DNA of 64,000 bases from Plantago ovata (lineage: Eukaryota; Streptophyta; Magnoliopsida; Lamiales; Plantaginaceae). This document shows, in pieces, positions 1 to 12,427 of the stretch. The position numbers and the translations under genes were made by a program. The notes beneath the pieces are model-generated. The model was not told the origin of the DNA. It did no database searches and saw nothing but the letters and a program-made list of their open reading frames with translations. The stretch covers positions 116,886,880 to 116,950,879 of the forward strand of contig CM051456.1 of the NCBI GenBank assembly GCA_028274465.1. The letters are read 5' to 3'. The number at the start of each line of letters is the position of its first letter. The first letter of the stretch is position 1.

Positions 1-1300
1 TATAATATTTGGTTAGAGTCAGCTTGATACACAAATACATGAACATATCATACAAACTGTTAGAGAGAGAGAGAGAGAGAGGGGGGGGGGGGGGTAAATA
101 GGTGGCTACAGTATTTTTGTTCGTTGATGTAGAGGTTTTGGTATAGGTTACTTTGTTTGAGCAGTGTTTTTGTTACGAGTTGTTTTGGTTAGCCAGGATC
201 AACATATCGGCTTATTATACTGAACATGTTTTGGATAGTGGAAAAGTATTTCTAGCTAAAAGAAAAGTAAAGGATTTAAAATTTCATAATCTAGAGGAGA
301 TACATCATATATTGCACTATATTCTAGAAATATTTAGTTAAATTTCAACCTTTATTTCTATAACTATTTTTCTTCCTTTAGATATTACAAGATCACAATA
401 ATACTACAGATTTAACAACTAATGAAATGGTAATTAAATTTTACAATTATTCCAGTTTTTAGTATATTCCAAAGTGATAAAAAATCCACAATTTTAAAGA
501 ATAATATTAAAGATATAATTTGAATGAGTATGTAATTTTAAGTAGGTGATAATGTATGAGATAGAGTCATAATAATAACAAATTAATGAGTTAATTGAAT
601 TTGTTTTTTGGGAGTTACTAAGTTGGTAAAATGACACAAAAAAAGAAAGAAAAGAAAAGTTATTATTGAGATGGAATAAAAATAACTTTATAGGTCTGCA
701 ATGGTAACTTGACTATAAATTTATAAGGTTACTATACAAATCAACAATTACATAAGGTTAATTGTCCCTATATTGTATTTGTATCCATGACCTTTTGAAT
801 GAGGAATGTCACATATGTATCACCACTCGAGACTCAACAAGAATAAATTTGAGTAAACTATAGAAAGAAGTAGAAAGAATGAGAAGGTAGGAAATATAGG
901 AATAGAAAGGCAAAGATGGTTAAACAGTGTACAACTGCAACAACAACAACTCCAACTTTACTGTCTCTGATCTCCCCCTTCTTCAAATCATCCCCCATTT
1001 CACGCAACATAACATATCCCCTTTTTTTGCAGTGAAAATCACGTTTACAGAAGGAATCATGTCAAGTTACTAAAAAGATGTACGAATTACTCCCCCCACA
1101 CTTTCCAATCAATAATAACACCAAAGTTCCCACCAGCACCAAAACCACACCAAAGTCCAAATATATTTCCCAGAGTCTCGTTTTCACATGAAGCAAGCAA
1201 AGCATAAAAATTAAAAAAGAAAAGTCAGGAGAAGAAAGAATCTTGATTTAAACACATACACTACAGACACACAGGCTCAGGATATTGTTTTTCTTCCTCC
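1..1300. other. Intergenic DNA with a GA/G microsatellite
   Basis: No gene is recognisable. Positions 63-94 are a (GA)n tract running into a run of about 14 G. The open reading frame at 153-341 (+) resembles no family I know. The last few hundred bases are probably the promoter of the F-box gene that follows. Confidence 0.5.
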
Positions 1301-1343
1301 TCCTGATCTTCTCTTCTCTTGTTGTATTCTTTTGTACTCCTCT

Positions 1344-1346
<3 letters not shown>

Positions 1347-1374
<28 letters not shown>
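1347..1374 (+). repeat. (CT)n tract in the FBW2 5' leader
   Basis: A run of about 14 CT dinucleotides lies upstream of the first FBW2 splice donor. It probably falls in the transcribed leader or core promoter, where pyrimidine-rich tracts are common in plants. Confidence 0.75.
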
Positions 1375-1378
<4 letters not shown>

Positions 1379-2148
1379 TCACACCTTTCTTTCTTTTCTT
1401 CTCTCACTCTCTCATACCCCTTTATTATTCTGTCTGCTCAAAGTGACTACCCTTTTCATCTCATAGCCTTTGCACAAATTCAACAACACCTAAAGGTAAA
1501 CTGCAACATTCACTTTTTCTTCTTCTTTAGTTTCTTTCTTGCAACCCAATTAAACTGGACATTGTAAACATACATAACATTGCATTACTGTCTATTTGTT
1601 TGTTGGGATTGTTTGCTTGTTTGAAAACTTGTTCAGATTTCAAGAAATGACATGCTGTTTCTGATTCTGCGCATTTCTGGTTAATTGAGGTTAGATGTGA
1701 TGTGGGTTCAGCTCATTTTCTGCAGATCTCTTAGATTATATTGATTCTTGGCTGTGCATAGCGCATTAGGATTTTACCATCAGTTAGTAGAAGAATTTGT
1801 TACAGGAACTAAGTTTTACTTAATTCTTATGTTCCATGTTGCAAGATGTGGAATTTGTTTTTTTTCTTGACTGGGACTTGTAAATATGTGGAATTGAGAG
1901 CTTGTTTTGTTTTGTTTCTTTGTGTGATTTACTTAAAATTGGACTATACAAGTTGGAAACAGGATATAGCATACAGAATAATAATATTTGGTAGAATGAG
2001 AACTAGTATTTTGGGCTTTTTGTTTACTTTCTGGTTGTAAAGTTGAGACTTGAGTGCTACTCTTTGTTCAGTTTCGGTGGATAAAAAGGAGAGGACTTGA
2101 TGCTTAGTTTGATAATCAATTTGCAGGGGAGAAAAAGGATAGTAAAAA

Positions 2149-3191
2149 ATGGATGAGGGAGATTTTAGAAGATGGGATGAGTTAATACCAGATACACTTG
2201 GACTCATATTCAAAAATCTTACGCTGTACGAGGTGTTGACGGTAGTACCGTCTGTGTGCAAGTCGTGGGAAAGGGCAGTTATGGGGCCATATTGCTGGCA
2301 AGAGATAGACATTGAGGAGTGGAGCAGGGAAAGCAAGCCGGAGATTGTTGATCGGATGCTTCGTGTTCTCATTGCACGAAGCTGTGGTTCACTCAGGAAG
2401 CTTGCTGTCAGTGGTGTTGCTAGTGAGCAGAGCATTTCGTTCATTGCGAATCAGTAAGGATTTCGTATAGATTGTAGTATTATGCAATGTGTTCTATAAT
2501 GTCTCACATGATATTTTTTTCTTATGCAAGTGCTCGATTTCTACGAACTTTACGTCTGCCAAAAAGTGAAATCAACGACGCCATCATGGCAAATGCCGTG
2601 GGAAAACTGTCTGCCATCACCTCTCTGGATCTGAGCTATTGCATCCACATAGGATCCCAAGCTCTGGAAGCGATAGGGAACAACTGCAAGTCTCTCACTA
2701 GCTTACGCAGGGTAATGCACCCTCTTGAGGTAATCGACAAGCTTTCCCAAGATGACGAAGCCCTAGCAATCGCCACAACAATGCCAAAGCTGAAGCAGCT
2801 TGAGATTGCTTACTTGCTCGTAGACACAGTCAGTGCGATTGAAATTATTGAAAACTGCAAAGAACTCGAGTTACTAGACGTGCGTGGGTGCTGGAAAGTG
2901 AATCTTGAGGAGTCGTTCCTGAAAAATTTCCCCAAGTTGAAAGTCGTGGGACCTGTTGTTATGGATTGCTATGACAAAAGCGGCTGGGACAATTTGTCGA
3001 ATTATTCTGCTTCTTCGGGTTACTTGGCATGGGATTTTGTGGCGGGAGAGATGTCCGATGGATTTGATGAGTTTGATGAGACGTCGGATGATTTGTCTGA
3101 GCATGCAGATTCAATTGAGGAGGTTGAAATGTGGTTTTATGATGATGTTAATGCTGTTGATGGAGGTTATGATTGGCCCCAATCTCCTTGA
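2149..3191 (+). CDS. FBW2: F-box protein FBW2-like
   Basis: Substrate-receptor subunit of an SCF ubiquitin ligase. Arabidopsis FBW2 is known for promoting turnover of ARGONAUTE1. The CDS joins 2149-2453 and 2531-3191 and encodes 321 aa. The 77-bp intron splits a His codon. The F-box lies at about residues 8-50 (WDELIPDTLGLIF ... GPYCWQEID). Leucine-rich-repeat-like segments follow, including SLDLSYC and LLDVRGCWKVNLEES, then a strongly acidic tail after about residue 275. Length and motif order match the family, which is about 320 aa. A leader intron is likely at 1496-2126, with donor AAAG/GTAAAC and acceptor TTTGCAG, placing the ATG 22 bases after the acceptor. A poly(A) signal AATAAA lies at 3341. 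The next gene converges on it from the other strand. Confidence 0.9.
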
Positions 3192-3485
3192 GGTATGATG
3201 ATGAGTGTACTTGTTTATGCAGGGTATGTTTTTAACCTGTTTTCTAAGTGAGTGTGCAAGTTTTATGTGATTATATATGAAGAACTTGGCTGTGTATGTT
3301 TGTAATGCCTGGCCTGCTGAGGAATTGTTTGCAATTGCTAAATAAATGATACTATGTGCTAAAATGTACATCGTTACGGTGTTATTGTAAGATCTGCAAC
3401 TATTATTGCATCTTTGCTCATACTGGCTTAATATCGCAATCATATGGTATTAATATGAACGCGTTGACACCATATAAACAGAATT

Positions 3486-3545
3486 CATCATATAAACATA
3501 TACTCCCTCATCATATAAACATATACTCCCTCTGTCCCGGTAGAA
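3486..3545. repeat. 23-bp tandem duplication at a Stowaway-like terminus
   Basis: Positions 3486-3508 and 3509-3531 are two exact 23-bp copies, each ending ATACTCCCT. The second runs on as CTGTCCCGG, which looks like a Stowaway/Mariner MITE end. I found no matching opposite terminus, so this is probably a one-ended remnant. Confidence 0.5.
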
Positions 3546-3808
3546 ATTACCCAGTTTGACATTTTTCGTTTAACAGTACGTGTTACTCGGGCCTGAGAAG
3601 CAGAATTGCGAATTTGCAAGGTTAAGGTCAAAGTAAATGAAAGTGAAACTCTTGAAATTGCCAAGACTTTGTATATGGTACACTCATGCAATTCTGGCAT
3701 GTCCTGGAGATAATACACATACTGTTTCAAATGTTTACTTAGATGGGCAGTAACCTTCACCACTTTGTAGGAAACACAAGATCTAAATTCTAAACTATCA
3801 GTCTATGA

Positions 3809-4057
3809 TGCCACCAATATTTTGTCGCAAAGAGTCTGCAAACTTCAAAGTTCTTCTACAACCCGTACAAATTGCACGCGAGTCTTCTTGGAACTATTTA
3901 TGGAGTAGAGGTCGAAAATGCTGTCCGATATGCAGTCTCATTTTCAATCACTGGTGGTATATGCCATGTTCCAAGAGAGGGGCCGATTGTTTTTCCACCT
4001 GAAAGATTTGTTAGTGTTATGCATTTTGGTGAAATATATAAACACGTTATCAGCTAA
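3809..4057 (+). other. Unassigned coding-like open block
   Basis: A reading frame of 82 codons is open between a TGA at 3806 and a TAA at 4055. The predicted residues have balanced composition, a Gly-Thr-Ile-Tyr-Gly stretch, a Gly-Gly-Ile segment and a Pro-rich end, so it looks like genuine protein. There is no ATG near its start. The first in-frame ATG is close to the end, and the listed start is a TTG at 3872. It lies in the presumed 3' UTR of the minus-strand gene, stop to stop with a 2-bp gap. It may be a captured fragment of a host, transposon or endogenous viral gene; I cannot name the family. Confidence 0.4.
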
Positions 4058-4059
4058 AC

Positions 4060-7000
4060 TCAATGTAGCGTAGTACCTTCTTTAGTAGCTTCTTCACATC
4101 TTTTCCGGTACATGTTCCACAGTTTAGGATCCAACGCTTTAGATAATTTCTCGTATTCTACTTCTGATTCTGTTATAAACTTGGCCTGTTCGGAAAGAGA
4201 ATGTTAAGTTTTAACATGGTGACAAGATTATACATTTATGCCTTTATTCTAAGAACAGGAACAGTTCTATTGATAAAAAGCACATTAGTTCTTGTCTTGA
4301 TCAAGGAGCATTTCTTGCTGACAACAAAATAAATATCTTAAAGCATTCACTGCTCACCAGCATGATTGAGGCTGCAGAAGCTCCATAATAGTTAACAAAC
4401 ATCCGGAGAATGTTGAAGTTGTTCCCTACGACGTCATCCTATCATTATCGTAAAAACCATAAAGAATTTAACAAGAACGAAACATGCAAATAAAAATATG
4501 AGTTAACGAGATGTGAGAGGAAAGAAAGACTTACCTCATAATCAAACCTGCAGCATCATATGATAATCCATCATTGAGAAGTATCAGGTTTATGCTTCCA
4601 CATGCACAAATAAATATCAAAATTTCTATTATTAATCTCTTTAACATGTTTGTCAAAATACTCTTTAATCAAGTCCACGTAAAATATCTTTCGGGAGGAA
4701 ATTTTAGTTCAAGTTTGTGGATTATACTCTGGAAAAAAGAAAACGAACAAGGAAGAAGTAGATGAGAAAAGAAAGAAAGAGAAGTAATCTGTAGCTAATA
4801 CTTTCATATCAAAAGAGAGAAATGTAAAAAGTAATTTGGCTATTGTAAAATGATATGTACAAGAAATGAAGAAATAAAGATGAATAACTTACAGGTCATC
4901 AGAGACTTCCACCAGTAATTCTGAGATTGACAGAAAATCCATATGCAATTCATTTACCTGCACATTGATGTATGGTTTTACAAACAAGTTTATTACGCCA
5001 CAAGCAAATTATGCAAATAAAACATTATCTTTCCAAGTATATTTTGGAATGAGAGAAGATGATACGGTGCTTAACATGATACCTTTTCTCCTCTAAGTTG
5101 ATACAAAAGAAGGTTCAGCACCCGATAATCAAATGATTTTAGGTGGATGGCCCTTGTGACGTCTTCCACATCTATCTGTGAAAAAAGCATGGATTACAGT
5201 AGCATTTTATCACAACTGAAAATTACTTCGTTTGATTTTTATAATGTGTAGCTGCATATTACCTTCTCGTTGCTAGCCAATGCACAACAAAGCTTTCTTT
5301 CCAAGGCCCAGTATTCTTCTCCATACTTCAGTTCTTCTCTTATCCTGATTAAGAATATATCAACAAATAGATGATATTAATAGGATATCTTTCAGATCTT
5401 TGTAATTCCAATGGGGGTGGAGAACTGACATAGCATATAAACAGAAGAAAACTGTAAACTGAACCTGGGTGTCAAAAGCCCATGATGTTCTAGTACAATA
5501 AGGAGTGGTCTAAAGGGATCCTTCCCAAACACTATAGCAGACTTGGCGGACAGCTTCGGATCATCGTCCTGAAGATCAGTCAAGAAAGGTAAGAGTCATT
5601 GATCAGTTAGAGAGTTGACACTAAAAAATTCAGTTTTCTTACCTCAAAATTCTTTCGCAAAGCAGGTACTTCATTTTTTGGCAGCAAGTTCTCATTCAAG
5701 CCATCTAACTGCATCAACATAACCATGTCTAGTCTAGTTAGGAAACAGAAATGAATTACAAGTAGCATCTCATTCTCATATTTTCCAAATATCAAAACTA
5801 GCAATGGAGTGAAGTCACAATCTTAGAAATGTGCAATGCAAACAATTCCAGATGAGAACTGTAACTTGTGAAAGCAAATTATAGATAGTGCATTACATAT
5901 GCAAATGGAAACATGGCATCCAATCAGATTATCAGTAAAATAGCATATGATGCTAATATGAAAGGTATTGCCTCCCAGTGACAAGGCACACAGAAAATAC
6001 TGTAACAAGTAGAAATTTTCCCATTTGAATAAAATTATGAAATCTTAAAAACAGTTCACCTGATAAATATAACTTTCTGTGAATGAAAGCATGGGCAGAT
6101 ATCTGAAAATTGATTGCGGTTCTTTTGCTTCCATACCGTGGAACATAAAATATGACCTGCACTGTTTAATATGAACAATGAGCTATCAACAACAAAATTA
6201 TCCTTTTTCTTATTATTCTATTTATTTATAAAATAAGTAAATAAAACACTTTTTCTGCCTTTCACAAAACAACTCTCATATGTTGGACAAAAATCAAAAC
6301 AAAGTACAAGCAAGGGCTAAATGTGAAAACCAAAACCACCACAAGAAACAAAGATAGTCTTCGCTTCCGGAGGTAGAAAGTAGAAGGAAACCAGTAGACT
6401 CAACAATGACTGACACAGAAAGAATGGTGAAGATACCGCCTTGTACAAGATGAGAGCATACCGGATGTTTTCTTGTCAAAAGCTAATACCAGGATAGTAC
6501 TTATCTTAGTTTATAAAGTGCTTGGAAAAACCATACAGGCAAAAGGTGTAACCGAGGGGGAAAGGGAATTCAATACCATTATGTCAAGGTTTTACTGGAG
6601 CTCATACTAGAGGTTCAACAAACCAAATATCCAACGTGATAGTTCCATTCATTATAATGCAGAAACAACTCTAACTATGGATGACGATAGCAGCCGAAAT
6701 AAATATTCCTGATGGAGAAGATTAAGCTTCCAAATACCAGAATGCAACATGAAATGAATATTTGCTCAGATTGGGATTTCATGAGGCATAAACAAATTAA
6801 AAGTAGCCTGATACTTTGGATCATTGGATGAACCAGAAAAATTCTTACAAAATCCTCTAGTGTTGAATTTGAACGTATCATCGCATCCATCCGAATCACA
6901 GCACCATCATTACCGAAACTCTGTGTGGTATCCAGATTCATGTTATCATCAGCATAAGGGTGTGCCAGGCTGCAAACTGCCAACGTCCCAAATTAATCAA

Positions 7001-7605
7001 CCCTTCAAATCTTTTTCATCACATATATTAAGCGGCATTATGCATTTTGGTTATTGAATACACTACTCTCGATGATAACGTTAAGCTGTGAACAATTTCA
7101 TCCAGAAAACGCAAACCAGAAAACCGAATAGAATCTCACCTTCTTCTCCACTGCATTGAATCTCACCCTCCACGAGTAAACTGGATACCTTAAAAAGTAC
7201 AGTAGTAGATCAATGAAGTTAATTCAGATGCTCAATCGCATTAGCATTCAAAGAAGTGATACTAATTGGGAAGGTGTGAAACCTTAGAAATGTGTTTAGT
7301 GATGAGTTGGCACTTGGCGCCAATATCAAGCTGGTCACCAGAGGTTTCCATCTTCAGCAGATAAGTAATCAAATCATCAAGTTACAAAAACGAAACAATC
7401 ATCATTCATCATACGTACAACAATGAGCAAGTAGAACAAAAAAACGAAATGAATTAAACGTTGATGGAGGAAAATTATAGTTTACCAGAAAAGAGGCGAA
7501 ATGAGCGAGGAAGCGTTCCGAATGGGGGTTAGGGTCGAAAATTCCAACGGAATGCAGCGATTGAATCGTCCTCTGCAATTTCTCCAACTTCTCCAATCCT
7601 TCCAT
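4060..7605 (-). CDS. Conserved-looking plant protein of unknown function, 13 exons
   Basis: I do not recognise the family. Exons in coding order: 7605-7486, 7351-7283, 7188-7140, 6976-6849, 6161-6060, 5708-5643, 5568-5465, 5344-5263, 5175-5083, 4957-4893, 4547-4535, 4438-4358, 4185-4060. They total 1098 nt, or 365 aa plus stop. All introns have GT-AG ends and the frame stays open throughout. The product is soluble and acidic, with no signal peptide or membrane segment. Distinctive motifs are CRSYFMFHGMEAKEPQSIFR (from about residue 123), FGKDPFRPLLIVLEHHG and NILRMFVNYYGASAASIMLA near the C terminus. Exon 11 has only 13 nt. The start is the first ATG of an exon that opens with MEGLEKLEKLQ. 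A TTG-to-TAA block on the other strand follows directly after its stop. Confidence 0.75.
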
Positions 7606-8885
7606 GTTTTAATAGGGAGAAGGAGAACTGTGTATTGTGTAGTGAGTAATATTAATGGCGGTCCAAATTGAAATCAAGGGTTCCTCAGCTAATTCCAGTT
7701 CCAGTCAACCTATACTATATGGACTATGGAGTATCTTCTCCTTTTTAATGTATAAAAAAATATAATTTTATTATTTTATTTTAGTAGGATAGTTGTTAGG
7801 AATTAAGGTCGGAATCACTACTAATGTGTCTGACTATATTTGATCCACATTTAACCTCTTCACTTCACTTGTGAAAAAATTTCTAATAGGCCACCCATTT
7901 TAGAATTACTCAAGTAATCCAGAGCACACACGATTTAACTCTAAAGTTCCTAGCGATGATTGGTATAATTATCGTTTTCAAATCCCTTTACTTTTGGAAA
8001 TTTTGAGGCATTCTTCACCCCCCTCTTATGTCCAACCAAACCGTCCACCCATGATGAGTTTTGGATGAATTCTTCTTTAACATCATTAATAACCGTGTTG
8101 GCTTAAAGGGTTGAAGTTCGATCCATTAGTGGTTCAAGAGTCAAGACGTTAAATTTATAGTACAGTCTTATTTTAATTTAGTTAATTTATTTTATCTTTT
8201 TATTTTTGTTTCCTTTTTGCATCCAGATAAATCCCGCAATTCTAGAGTCCCTGACGCTGCGGTTCAAGAACTTTAGATCTCCCAACCTGCTGCTTTGTCT
8301 TTGTACCTGCATCACCCATACAACATATATTACGGGCAAGAGAGTAGTGTGTGCAATAAAACAAATGCAAATATGCAAGTCAACGAGCATAAATTATAAC
8401 TATAGTATTAAACTTCATTCGTGAATCTTCAGATATATAGGGGAGAAGCTTCAGATATATTGACATTGTGGAAAAAGTACATGGTGCAACTGGCAAGCAA
8501 GCTAAACAGTCTAAACTTCTGTATTGACAGTTTTAACATACAGTTTGAATAGCAGCTATAACAAAAACCCTACATTCCACAGCAGGAAGGATACTCTCGT
8601 CCAGTCGTCCTAGTGTAGCTCAGACAAAACATTTCAACAAAAGCCGGAAACTCAGAAAGAACTGTAAACAATTTTATTAATAAGATACAACAATTTGTGA
8701 TTTGAACATCCAGAAAAGACACAATGTCACTGTCACTTCTTTCTAGCCTCACGAAGTGGCAGGTTCTGAATCACAATTCACGAGCACATTGACACCATCA
8801 AAGTCAGCCAGGAAACGTATGACCATCACCTCTGTGCAGATCATAAACCACAAAGAATGGGAGTCCGGCTGTTGTAGTTTCTATT
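7606..8885. other. Intergenic DNA and 3' UTR
   Basis: This holds the promoter of the 13-exon gene and, from about 8570, the 3' UTR of the next minus-strand gene. Around 8096-8133 there is a tRNA-like GTTCGATCC word, but too close to a possible A box to call a SINE. Nothing else is supported. Confidence 0.45.
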
Positions 8886-11050
8886 CTATGGCTTGTCATT
8901 GTTGGCTTCCTTCTGCAGTTCTAGAGTTTCAACATGGTTTATTTTTGAACTTGCTACTCCATCATGTGATGGTTTCGATGTCTCGGATGGATTCTTATCT
9001 CCAGTTTTTATGCTCTTGGTTTCCCATAACTTACCAGCTTTTCCAATTGCGAGAATGAGCTCAAGCTGTTTTTGTTGTTGATCCTGTCATAACATATCCA
9101 ACATGCAACAGGAATTAGCGAATTCAACACAGTTATTATCAAGTTGGTGCTAATTAGCATTCTGTTATTATGAAATCAAAAAATATGACAACACAATTAT
9201 TATCCAACATATTTAACAAAAGATTAGGATGCCCAAGAAAGATAATCTGAAAACTTGTAGATTGAAAAGCTTGCCCAACTCTTCACAAAGCAAGAAAGAT
9301 GCAGTGGCAGTATTACACACAAAAGCTTCAAAACGTCAAGCAAAGAACTAGCAGTAAAATTTGTAACTAATCAGCATACAATTAAATTAGAAGTAGCTTT
9401 AAGAGCCAGGCAGCACCAAATACTTTACCGATTGTTTTAACGAGCTTTTAGAGTCAATCTTTACCTGCATAGCCAGTAGAACATTTTGAATTTCACCAAG
9501 TTCCTTCTCCAGGATCTCTTCTTGCTCTGCCAATATGCGAGTAGCCTCAGAATTTTTCTGAGCCAATGCTGCAGCCTGAAAACATTACATGACCATGTCA
9601 GGTATTTAAAGGTATGGCTTCTCAACGAAATGTTCAATAAAGAATGTGCAATATGCAATGTGTACATAGTGCCAGAAAGAAAAGTTTTAAAGATGGTACA
9701 CAGCAGATGCTCTTAACTTTCTTGTGAACCGAGAAGATATCCTCCATTTCAAAAGAACTGGCATTTCCAACATAACCTCTTTCCCAATTATATATAATAT
9801 AACAAAGAAGAATCGAGAACTCTCATAATTCCTCTCCAGAAAAGAATTTTTGAACTATTCTTAACCATCACACAGATGTCCTACTCTGAACTTTTAACCA
9901 TGCCCAATAGTGAGAAATTAACAGTCTGGTCATCCAGGGAAACTATCCCTAATCAAACTCACGAACCATATCCAGCCAGAACAATGTGAAACATATGAAT
10001 AGCTCTTTTACCATGTCCATACTAAGAAAACAATACTATCTAGTAGTCCTTAAATGAACTTCCTCATAACTATCCTGATCAAACTCGTTAACATATCCGA
10101 AAGAAGAATGTAATCAATCATCCAGGCTAAAAATAGCATCAAAGAAGAAAATACAAGTAGCATTTTATGTGAGTGTATAAGCGACATTCAAGTCCAATCT
10201 ATGAATCCATTAACAGTGGTTAAAACTAATTGCAAGTGTCTTAAGCTGACTATCTAGGGTGAGTGGCAATGTGTGGTTCTTACTGAACATGTCTATGAAA
10301 ACACTAAGCAGCATTGCGTCGAACAGATTTCTCCACACAATATCATCATATGAATAGCTAACATATGAGCTCACACATTAAACGCCCAATTAAAAAACAC
10401 TAACAAAATGTAAGTAATACCTCAGCCATAGGTTGCTTGAGAGCCTTTCGGGTGACCCGAAACCGAATCCCAAGCTTCTCAAGCTGCCTAGACATAGCCC
10501 TAACAATAGTAGCATAACTTGTCAACCCCTCTTCCAGTTTCTCCACCCTCTCCAGCAAATTAGGCCCATACAAGGACGACGAAGATGAAGATCTCGAAAC
10601 CCTAGCCCCACAAATCCTCCTCCATTGCCGCCTCTTAATCACTGCACCAACTACCACACCAGTCACCAGAACCACACATTGCCACGCCACAAGCCTACTT
10701 CCCAACAACCCCAGCACCTTTCCTCTGCTCACAGACACAGCCACGTATACTGAGGCAGCCACGGACGAAGCGAGGGTGAGGAACTCAACAACAGATAACA
10801 AGGCATCGAAATTGAACCCACTGGGGTTGACTTGCTGTTCGTTTGAGGTCTCATAGGGGTCTATGGAAGAGGCAGCTTTGGTTGGTGAAAGGAGGCGGCG
10901 AGATTGGTGGGTTGTCGTAAAGAGTATCTGGTTCGTGAAATGAATTTTTGAGGTGATTGAGAATTTGGGAGGTTTTAACGGATTTGGTGAGGAAAGAGCA
11001 AGACGAGATGAATTGTTGACGAAGATGGAGTGGAGCTGTGTGAGTGACAT
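8886..11050 (-). CDS. Plastid-targeted membrane protein with coiled coil
   Basis: Function unknown. Exons 11050-10421, 9575-9465 and 9083-8886 give 312 aa, and all three junctions are phase 0. Residues 1-60 are Ser/Thr/Lys-rich with few acidic residues, like a chloroplast transit peptide (HQSRRLLSPTKAASSIDPYE). Two hydrophobic segments follow, at about 84-107 (LLSVVEFLTLASSVAASVYV) and 119-138 (RLVAWQCVVLVTGVVVGAV), then a basic RRQWRR patch. Residues 165-265 are predicted coiled coil (LLERVEKLEEGL ... AEQEEILEKELGEIQ). The tail is hydrophilic. Most likely an envelope or thylakoid protein anchored by a two-helix hairpin with the coiled coil exposed. Intron 1 is about 845 bp and holds nothing recognisable. 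Confidence 0.75.
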
Positions 11051-12427
11051 TCTCTCTCTCTGCTGTTTGATCAGTTATTATTTGAACAAGTGAAGTATAG
11101 AAATAACATTACATTGTTTCCGATCTCAATCAAATCAAATTGATTTGGACTAATTGGTGACTGAAATTGGATGAGATGAACAAGGTAAGGGTACCTAACC
11201 TACCTGGGTGGAGACGAAGATGGGCGATATGGCCAATGCTTGGCGCCTGCTTATCGTAAACCGAGTGCGTGCGTGCGTAACTCACCAAATGCGCAACAAG
11301 AATTTAAACCAAATTTACAATTCCGGGGCGTTACATAAATCGTCCCATTATTCTTACAGTAGCAGCGAGTATAAAAAAACAAAGGAAGGCAATTTTTCAG
11401 ATGTTAGTACATACAGTTTATGATAAGAAAAAAGAACGAAGTTTTATTTACATATATTAGTACATACGGAGTACATGACTACTCAATAAGGACTTGGTCT
11501 GGGAATAGTTATCGGAAACCATCAAGAAGAAAAGTATTTACTTGGAGGCGTTATTGGGGATAATCACGTTTCTTGCTTCTTGCCCAGAACTTGCACAAAG
11601 TTTGGTTGCCCGTAATGCGGTCCATATGGCATGCGAACCAAACTTCACTAACGTTATTTTTGTAAGTGATTTGTCTTAGATTCATCGGCTGCAATCTTGT
11701 GTTTATCGATAGTAGGACCTATCATTAAAGAAACATTGTTTCAATTCCTTTTCTTTTTTATTTGCTAGAGACGTCATAATAAAGTGGCCGTAAAAAATAT
11801 GTAATTGATGATAGCTTTAGTTTTTCAATTTTACCTTTTATATTGCCTAACTTGATCAGATCCTCAATATGATTCGTTCCTTCTAAAAATAAGAAAAGTA
11901 GTATATTTAAAAACAAACCAACCTGTTTAATCATTTTTATCTAGTCACAAATTGTCGACTTTTCCCCTAGTGATCGCCCTGGCCTGTCTCGACAAGGTTA
12001 TACGGAACACGGCCGGCACTCATACTTGGGGTCTCTTATGTTAGGAATTCACATAAGGGGTTTTGGTTTTCGGGAACTAGAATTACGTAACGAGCATTTC
12101 TTAAATTAAAGAAGTGGGTATTACTAGTGCACATCAAATGCAGCAAATGCATAATACTCAAGTATTGCTCACAATCAAAAACAAAGAGAGATTCCTCCCT
12201 CCATGTCTTCATCACAATAAGCTTGTGTATATACCCCGACGATCCACATATTTTTCTCAGAGTAAAATTGTGGAAACAAAATGCAGACGCATGAATCATA
12301 AATCAAAAATGTCCAACTAAGCTACTTCATATTCATGCCAAACCAATTTATCACAAGGACTCTAGTACTAGTTAACTTGGGGACTCCGTTTCTTTGGTAA
12401 CTGGCAAGCTCCATGGACTGGTTCATT
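11051..12427. other. Intergenic DNA
   Basis: No gene, RNA or complete mobile element could be supported. It carries the promoter of the plastid-protein gene at its left end and the 3' flank of the FHA-domain gene at its right end. Confidence 0.45.

Noticed and set aside
153..341. 62-codon frame near the left edge
   Set aside because: Composition is plausible, but no domain, splice partner or homology could be named.
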